Below are positions 58,883 to 64,000 of a stretch of 64,000 nt of DNA, piece by piece. This DNA is from Novosphingobium sp. IK01. Its GTDB lineage: Bacteria > Pseudomonadota > Alphaproteobacteria > Sphingomonadales > Sphingomonadaceae. Made by a program: the position numbers and the translations under genes. Positions within the stretch are counted from its first letter, which is position 1, and every line of letters starts with the position of its first letter. Location: NCBI RefSeq assembly GCF_033242265.1, contig NZ_BTFW01000001.1:1488001-1552000 (forward strand), written 5' to 3'. The notes under the pieces were generated by a model. It made no database searches. It saw only the letters and a list, made by a program, of their open reading frames with translations, and was not told the origin of the DNA.

Positions 58883-60415
58883 TCACTTCGCCAGCATCGA
58901 GCCGGTTTCGATGAACCGCTGGTGCCACGAAAGCGCTTCCTTGAGCAGCGAGGGCGAGTGCTTGCCATAGGAATCGCGCAAGGCGCGGGCATAGTAGTCG
59001 GCCAGCTGGTCGCGGAAGGTCGGGTGGACGCAGTTCGCGATGACCTTCTCGGCACGCTGCTTGGGCGAAAGCCCGCGCAAGTCGGCCAGGCCCTGGTCGG
59101 TCACGATGACCTGCACGTCCTGGTCGATGTGGTCGACATGGCTGACCTGCGGCACGATCGTCGAGATCGCCCCGCCCTTGGCGGTCGAGGGCGCCATGAA
59201 GATCGAGATATAGGCATTGCGGGCAAAGTCGCCCGAGCCGCCGATCCCGTTCTGGATGCGCGAGCCCATCATGTGGGTCGAGTTGACGTTGCCGTAGATG
59301 TCGGCCTCGATCATCCCGTTCATGGCAAGGCAGCCAAGGCGGCGCACCAGCTCGGGGTGGTTCGAGATTTCCTGCGGACGCAGGATGATGCGGTCACGAT
59401 AGAGCGCCATTTCGCCGTTCAGGCGCTCGGCCGCCTCGGGGCTGAGCGAGAAGGCCGTGCACGAGGCCATCGACAGCTTGCCCGCCGCGAGCAGTTCGAG
59501 CATGCCGTCCTGAAGCACTTCGGTATAGGCGGTCATCGGCTCGAACGGCGCGTCCATCAGGCCGAGCAGCACGGCATTGGCGATGTTGCCCACGCCCGAC
59601 TGCACCGGCAGCAGCGAAGCAGGCAGACGGCCCACGCGCACTTCGTTCTGGAAGAAGTCGAGCAGGTGGCTGGCAATCGCCAGCGCCGAAGCGTCGGGCG
59701 CCTTGAACGGAGCGTTGCGATCGGGGATGTCGGTCGCCACGACGCCCACGACCTTCGAGGGGTCGACGCGGAAGGTCGCCTGGCCGATGCGGTCGCTCGG
59801 GGTGACGAGCGGGATCGGCTTGCGGTGCGGGGGCAGCGCGGTGCCGTAGTAGATGTCGTGCATCCCGTGCAGTGCTTCATGCTGCCACGAGTTGACTTCG
59901 AGGATGATCTTGTCGGCGCGGTCGAGCCAGGTCTTGTTGTTGCCGACCGACGAGGAGGGCACCACCGAGCCATCGGGCAGGATCGCCGAGACTTCGACGA
60001 GCGCGACGTCGAGCGGGCCAAGGAAGCCCTGCCATGCCGCCGGAGCCACCTGGCTCAGGTGCATGTCGAAATACTGGACCGCACCGCTGTTGATCTGCTC
60101 GCGCACGAGCGGGTCGGAGTTGTAGGGCAGGCGGAAGTCGATACCCTTGGCCCGAGCCAGCGCGCCGTCGAGTTCGGGGCCCGTCGAGGCGCCCGTCCAA
60201 ACCTTGATCGCATAAGGATTTCCGGCCTCGCGGGCCTCGTCCATCTGGCGGGCAAGCGCCAGGGGAACGGCCTTGGGATAGCCGGCACCGGTAAAGCCAC
60301 TCATGCCGACAACAGCACCCGGCTTGATGAGCGAAGCAGCCGCTTCGGCATCCATCAGGCGGGCCTGGAATTCGGGGTTGGCGATCCTGGCCGTAGAAAC
60401 GGGGGCGGAGGACAT
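58883..60415 (-). CDS. Acetyl-CoA hydrolase / succinyl-CoA:acetate CoA-transferase family
   Basis: A 510-residue enzyme of the Ach1/AarC family that moves CoA between succinyl-CoA and acetate, detoxifying or using acetate. The conserved TEVLQDG (catalytic Glu near 295), the MSSAPVSTARI-type start, GFTGAGYPKAVP and the SRIQNGIGGSGDFARNA motif near 400 are all visible. ATG 60415 is chosen with GGAG 11 nt upstream. The exact acceptor acid cannot be decided from sequence. Confidence 0.93.
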   Translation of the reverse strand: MSSAPVSTARIANPEFQARLMDAEAAASLIKPGAVVGMSGFTGAGYPKAVPLALARQMDEAREAGNPYAIKVWTGASTGPELDGALARAKGIDFRLPYNSDPLVREQINSGAVQYFDMHLSQVAPAAWQGFLGPLDVALVEVSAILPDGSVVPSSSVGNNKTWLDRADKIILEVNSWQHEALHGMHDIYYGTALPPHRKPIPLVTPSDRIGQATFRVDPSKVVGVVATDIPDRNAPFKAPDASALAIASHLLDFFQNEVRVGRLPASLLPVQSGVGNIANAVLLGLMDAPFEPMTAYTEVLQDGMLELLAAGKLSMASCTAFSLSPEAAERLNGEMALYRDRIILRPQEISNHPELVRRLGCLAMNGMIEADIYGNVNSTHMMGSRIQNGIGGSGDFARNAYISIFMAPSTAKGGAISTIVPQVSHVDHIDQDVQVIVTDQGLADLRGLSPKQRAEKVIANCVHPTFRDQLADYYARALRDSYGKHSPSLLKEALSWHQRFIETGSMLAK

Positions 60416-60553
60416 GTTCGACAGGCTCCTTTCACGTGGCGCCATCCACTTTGCCGCGCCGCAGCCAAAAACAAGGGGCGTCGAGGCGGTGCCATGGTGG
60501 CGATTCTGGTTCGGTCCGCCCCGCCCCTACGCGCGTGGCGTGGCAAGTGCAGC

Positions 60554-60582
60554 AAAAAAGGCGGGGACCAGCCCCGCCTTTC
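60554..60582 (-). terminator. Rho-independent terminator after the cyclophilin gene
   Basis: Stem AAGGCGGGG (60558-60566) pairs with CCCCGCCTT (60572-60580). Read on the minus strand it is followed by a T run (complement of six A at 60554-60559). It lies 57 bp after the isomerase stop. Confidence 0.85.
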
Positions 60583-60638
60583 CACACATTTGGTACGATC
60601 CCGTCTCATTTAGGAGACAGAATTGCCAATTTTTTTGC

Positions 60639-61091
60639 TCAGGCCTGAATAGTGGCCTTGCGGATCACGCCGGGCTTTGCCGGCGGCTCGCCCTTGGGCA
60701 GCGCGTCGATGTGTTCCATGCCGCTCTCGACCTGGCCCCAGACGGTGTACTGGCGGTCGAGGAAGCGCGCGTCATCGAAGCAGATGAAGAACTGGCTGTT
60801 GGCCGAGTGCGGATAGCTGGTGCGGGCCATCGAGCACACGCCGCGCACATGGGGCTCGGCGTTGAATTCGGCTTGCAGATCAGGCTTCTTCGAGCCGCCC
60901 ATGCCGGTGCCGTCGGGGCAGCCGCCCTGCGCCATGAAGCCGGGGATCACGCGGTGGAACTTCACACCGTCGTAAAAACCTTCCGAGGCCAGTTCCTTGA
61001 TCCGCGCGACGTGGCCGGGAGCCAGGTCGGGACGCAGCTTGATCACCACGTCGCCCGAATCGAGCGAGAGGACCAGTTTTTCTTCAGACAT
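60639..61091 (-). CDS. Cyclophilin-type peptidyl-prolyl isomerase (PpiB-like)
   Basis: A 150-residue cytoplasmic prolyl isomerase. The cyclophilin core is clear: FHRVIPGFMAQGGCPDGTGMGG (about 47-68), the MARTSYPHSANSQFFICF segment with the active-site residues, and the closing VWGQVESGMEHIDAL. The absence of a signal peptide and the short length match PpiB-type enzymes. ATG 61091 gives MSEEKLVLSLDSGDVV; GGGAAGAG precedes it. Confidence 0.93.
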   Translation of the reverse strand: MSEEKLVLSLDSGDVVIKLRPDLAPGHVARIKELASEGFYDGVKFHRVIPGFMAQGGCPDGTGMGGSKKPDLQAEFNAEPHVRGVCSMARTSYPHSANSQFFICFDDARFLDRQYTVWGQVESGMEHIDALPKGEPPAKPGVIRKATIQA

Positions 61092-61227
61092 CGAGAACTC
61101 TTCCCTTGGCAAAATATGGGGGCAAAGAATGCTCCCTGATATAGGGTGGTTTGCGGCAAAGTCACCTACCGCCGCATCGCTGCACTGCACCATTGCATTT
61201 GGCGCTTGATCGCCTATCCCGGCCCGG

Positions 61228-62721
61228 ATGGACAATGGCGCGCCCACCGATCACGACAACCTGAACGCAACCGGCACCCTGCCCAAAATGGCGGCGGAAC
61301 CGGGCCATGACGATGCGCGCGCGGACCTTGCGCGTCCAGAGCCCTCACGCGTGTCTGACGAACTGGACGAGGAAGACAACACCTTGCGCCCCGCGTTCCT
61401 GCGCAAGGTCGTCGAAGCGCTCGACGCGGGCGATCAGGAAACCGTCTACAACCTCGTCGAGCCGCTCCACCCGGCCGACGTGGCCGACCTGTTCGAGCTG
61501 ATCGGCCACGACTATCGCGCCGCGCTCGCCCGCGCGATCAACGACCTGCTCGGTTCGGACGTGCTGGCCGAACTCAACGACTGGGTGCGCGACGACCTCG
61601 TCGAGGAACTCGAACCCGACGAAGTGGCCGAACTGGCCGAGCAGATGGAGACGGACGACGCCGTCGCCCTGATCGAGGATCTGGACGAGGCCGACCAGCA
61701 GGCCGTTCTGGCCGAGATGGAGCCCGAAGACCGCGCGGCCATCGAAAGCGCGCTCTCCTTCCCCGAGGAATCGGCCGGCCGCCTGATGAGCCGCGACGTG
61801 ATCGCGGTTCCCGAACACCTGAGCGTGGGCGACCTGATCGACTACTTGCGCCGCGACGACGATCTGGCGACCGAATTCTGGGAAGTCTTCGTCGTCGACG
61901 TCAAGCACCGCCCGGTCGGCACCTGCCAGCTTTCGTGGATTTTGCGTGCACCGCGCGAGATTGCGCTGACCGACGTGATGAAGCGCGACCAGACGCTGAT
62001 TCCGGTGACGATGGACCAGGAAGAAGTCGCGCTGCGCTTCCAGAAATACGCGCTGATTTCCGCCGCCGTGGTCGATGAAAGCGGGCGTCTGGTCGGCCAG
62101 ATCACCGTCGACGACGTTGTCCACATCATTCAGGAAGAAGCCAGCGAAGACATCCTGCGCCTTTCGGGCGCGGGCGACGGCGACATCAACGAGCCGATCT
62201 CGCTGACCGTGCGCACGCGCCTGTCGTGGCTGGTGGTCAATCTGGGGACGGCGATCCTGGCCTCCTCGGTGGTCGGCCTGTTCCAGAACGCCATCGCCCA
62301 TTTCGCGCTGCTGGCGGTGCTGATGCCGATCGTCTCGGGCATGGGCGGCAATGCGGGCACGCAGACCCTTGCGGTGGTCGTGCGCGCCATTGCCACCAAC
62401 CAGCTGACCAGTTCGAACACCTGGTGGATGATCATGCGCGAGCTGCGCATCGCGCTGACCAACGGCCTTTCGCTTGGCCTGCTGATCGGCACGGGCACCG
62501 GGCTCATCTTCGGCAACCCGCATCTGGGCATGGTGATCGCCGCGGCGATGATCATCAACAATCTGGTGGCGGGCCTTGCGGGCATCCTCGTTCCGGTCGG
62601 GCTCGACCGCCTGCGCGTGGACCCGGCGGTCTCCTCGGCCGTTTTCGTGACGACCGCGACCGACACGATGGGCTTCTTCTCGTTCCTCGGGCTGGCCGTG
62701 GTCACCGGCCTCACCTCCTGA
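61228..62721 (+). CDS. mgtE: Magnesium transporter MgtE
   Basis: Homodimeric Mg2+ channel of 497 residues. The cytoplasmic half has the MgtE N-domain superhelix (about 45-165, repeated LEPDEVAELAEQM-type acidic helices) and tandem CBS domains (about 170-290) that gate the pore by intracellular Mg2+. Five hydrophobic spans follow (about 325-495) with the conserved GGNAGTQ pore motif and NNLVAGLAG. The upstream 130 bp contain no recognisable M-box. It diverges from the cyclophilin gene. Confidence 0.95.
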   Translation: MDNGAPTDHDNLNATGTLPKMAAEPGHDDARADLARPEPSRVSDELDEEDNTLRPAFLRKVVEALDAGDQETVYNLVEPLHPADVADLFELIGHDYRAALARAINDLLGSDVLAELNDWVRDDLVEELEPDEVAELAEQMETDDAVALIEDLDEADQQAVLAEMEPEDRAAIESALSFPEESAGRLMSRDVIAVPEHLSVGDLIDYLRRDDDLATEFWEVFVVDVKHRPVGTCQLSWILRAPREIALTDVMKRDQTLIPVTMDQEEVALRFQKYALISAAVVDESGRLVGQITVDDVVHIIQEEASEDILRLSGAGDGDINEPISLTVRTRLSWLVVNLGTAILASSVVGLFQNAIAHFALLAVLMPIVSGMGGNAGTQTLAVVVRAIATNQLTSSNTWWMIMRELRIALTNGLSLGLLIGTGTGLIFGNPHLGMVIAAAMIINNLVAGLAGILVPVGLDRLRVDPAVSSAVFVTTATDTMGFFSFLGLAVVTGLTS

Positions 62722-62741
62722 CCCGACGGAACCTGCCTCCC

Positions 62742-63146
62742 ATGCCCCTCAACATGACCAAAGTGGCCTATGGCGCGCAGTCGCTGGCCGAAGTGCACGA
62801 CTGGTTCGCCCCCGATGGCCGCCATGGCGAAGGCGTCGCCCGCCTGACCACGCGCAACTGCCCGCGCCGCCATGCCGAGATGATCGGCGGCTCGCTGTTC
62901 TGGATCCTCAAGCACCAGCTGGTCGCCCGCTCGGAAATCCTCGGTTTCGAGGAAGCCGAAGGCGGACGCACCGCCATCCTGATCTCCACCCGCCTGATCG
63001 ATGTCGTCCCCTGCCCACGCCGCGCCCATCAGGGCTGGCGCTATCTCGAAGAGGCCGATGCCCCTGCCGATCTGGATGAAGGGCAGGAGGGCGACATCCT
63101 TCCCCCCGACGTGGCTGGCGAACTCGCCCGTCTGGGTCTCGTCTAG
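62742..63146 (+). CDS. DUF1489-family protein
   Basis: A 134-residue cytoplasmic protein matching the alphaproteobacterial DUF1489 pattern: MPLNMTKVAYGAQSLAE at the start, then TTRNCPRRHAEMIGGSLFWI, RSEILGFEEAEGGRTAI and the CPRRAHQGWRYLEEADAP block. Function unknown. The gene follows mgtE by 20 bp and overlaps the convergent nudC stop within the shared CTAG at 63143-63146. Confidence 0.9.
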   Translation: MPLNMTKVAYGAQSLAEVHDWFAPDGRHGEGVARLTTRNCPRRHAEMIGGSLFWILKHQLVARSEILGFEEAEGGRTAILISTRLIDVVPCPRRAHQGWRYLEEADAPADLDEGQEGDILPPDVAGELARLGLV

Positions 63147-64000
63147 ACAGAAACAGCCTGCTCCATCCACCATTCGAGCAGATGCCGCGCCACCGCGCTG
63201 GGCGGGGGAACCTCGAACAGCGCATCGCTCGCCCCCGCCAGCGCGGCGGCCACTTGCGCACGGGTGAACCACTGCGCATCCTCAAGCTCGTTGGCGTCGA
63301 TGGCAATCGCCCGGTCGTCGGCCAGCGCATGGCAGGCGATCATCAGCGACGAGGGATAGGGCCAGGGCTGGCTCGCCACATAGCGCACATCGCGCACGCG
63401 CACGCCCGCTTCCTCGAAAACCTCGCGTGCGACGGCCTCTTCCATCGTCTCCCCCGGCTCGACGAACCCGGCCAGCGCCGAATAGCGCCCGGCAGGAAAA
63501 CGCGGCTGGCGCCCGAGCAGAAGGCACCCGTCATGCTCGACCAGCATGATCGTGACGGGATCAACACTCGGAAAATGATCGGCTCCGCAAGCCTCGTTGA
63601 CGCAGGAGCGCTGCCAGCCGCCCTTGGCCAGCCGCGTCGCGCTGCCACAGCGCGCGCAGAACCGGTGCCGCGCGTGCCAGTCGACCAGACTGCGCGCCCC
63701 GCCATAGATCGCCAGATCAGCCGCAGGCATGGCGTCGAGCAGGCGGCGCAAGTCGGCAGCGGCAGGCGCCGTGCTGCCCGCAAGATCGGCCACGACCGGC
63801 GCGAAATGCCCGTGCCCCTGCGCGTCGAGCCCGAGGAAGATCAGCTCGGCCCCCTGCGGGCCTCCCGGCATATCCGAAAGGGGAACCCAGACCAGACCGC
63901 CCGTATCCGAAAAGACCGGCGCCAGCCCGTCGAGCCGCAAAAGCCGTGCGCCCTCCCCGGCCATGACCGCCGCCAGCCGGGCAGGATCGCCGCGCACCGC
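63143..64000 (-). CDS. nudC: NAD(+) diphosphatase / NADH pyrophosphatase NudC (cut by window edge)
   Basis: Nudix hydrolase that cleaves NAD(H) and can decap NAD-capped RNA. The visible 285 residues include the zinc ribbon (CARCGSATRLAKGGWQRSC...C type, four Cys), the Nudix box GFVEPGETMEEAVAREVFEE and the NudC-specific SQPWPYPSSLM motif. The N-terminal start is probably outside the window; the GTG at 63997 is only the last codon that could open this fragment. It converges on the DUF1489 gene with a 4-bp stop overlap. Confidence 0.9.
   Translation of the reverse strand, partial: AVRGDPARLAAVMAGEGARLLRLDGLAPVFSDTGGLVWVPLSDMPGGPQGAELIFLGLDAQGHGHFAPVVADLAGSTAPAAADLRRLLDAMPAADLAIYGGARSLVDWHARHRFCARCGSATRLAKGGWQRSCVNEACGADHFPSVDPVTIMLVEHDGCLLLGRQPRFPAGRYSALAGFVEPGETMEEAVAREVFEEAGVRVRDVRYVASQPWPYPSSLMIACHALADDRAIAIDANELEDAQWFTRAQVAAALAGASDALFEVPPPSAVARHLLEWWMEQAVSV

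Noticed and set aside
61092..61227. Mg2+ riboswitch (M-box) before mgtE
   Set aside because: The gap is only 136 bp and lacks the conserved M-box strings; no structure of that kind could be recognised.

Overview
The window is GC-rich chromosomal DNA from an alphaproteobacterium of the Sphingomonadales, most likely Novosphingobium or a close relative. The support is gene order and gene content rather than any marker rRNA: recG | sdhE-mfd, nfuA-tsaB-rimI-mucR-fur-plsC-miaB and phoH-ybeY-corC are arrangements typical of sphingomonads, together with an alpha-type SspB, a MucR/Ros regulator and a class II DAHP synthase. There is no rRNA, CRISPR array, integrase, transposase or prophage. Coding density is high, and long antisense frames are by-products of the GC-rich third codon position.

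Region by region. 1-7277: DNA repair and housekeeping (recG fragment, sdhE, mfd, an EAL phosphodiesterase, nadK, two identical tRNA-Asn genes). 7572-14917: a compact exopolysaccharide locus. An outer-membrane OPX lipoprotein diverges from an operon for a Wzc-type co-polymerase/tyrosine kinase, a GT4 glycosyltransferase with a strange low-complexity N-terminus, a hexapeptide acyltransferase and a Wzy-like membrane protein. 15008-16903: an ABC-F ATPase. 17164-24481: an outer-membrane-efflux-type lipoprotein and an HlyD-type adaptor joined to opgG/D-opgH, followed by opgC (periplasmic glucans). 24594-27372: rpsF-rpsR-rplI, then AMP nucleosidase. 27406-34029: a YbjN-like lipoprotein, an M2 peptidase, a hydrolase/TauE pair, a DUF4398-like secreted protein and hisB-hisH. 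34126-38066: sspB, a hypothetical gene, gmk, a phosphoesterase and a zinc alcohol dehydrogenase. 38142-45583 (minus strand): an S10-like peptidase, a small HTH-like protein, class II DAHP synthase, an M16 peptidase and an FKBP isomerase. 45696-55310: iron-sulfur and tRNA modification (nfuA, tsaB, rimI, miaB), regulators (mucR, fur, lysR), plsC, and phoH-ybeY-corC. 55407-64000: a five-PAS GGDEF-EAL protein, a CoA-transferase, a cyclophilin, mgtE, a DUF1489 gene and a nudC fragment.

How they work together: two envelope-carbohydrate systems (exopolysaccharide and osmoregulated glucan) lie within 17 kb of each other, with a c-di-GMP phosphodiesterase upstream and a large PAS-GGDEF-EAL protein and MucR downstream. 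c-di-GMP and MucR are known to control exopolysaccharide in other alphaproteobacteria, but a link here is inference. The most unusual points are the export-type lipoprotein and adaptor, without an inner-membrane pump, leading the glucan operon; the exopolysaccharide glycosyltransferase with a 190-residue low-complexity leader carrying a G8 run; a strong G-quadruplex-type tract in the exopolysaccharide divergent region; a perfect 122-residue triplication of PAS units; and a riboswitch-like fragment upstream of phoH.
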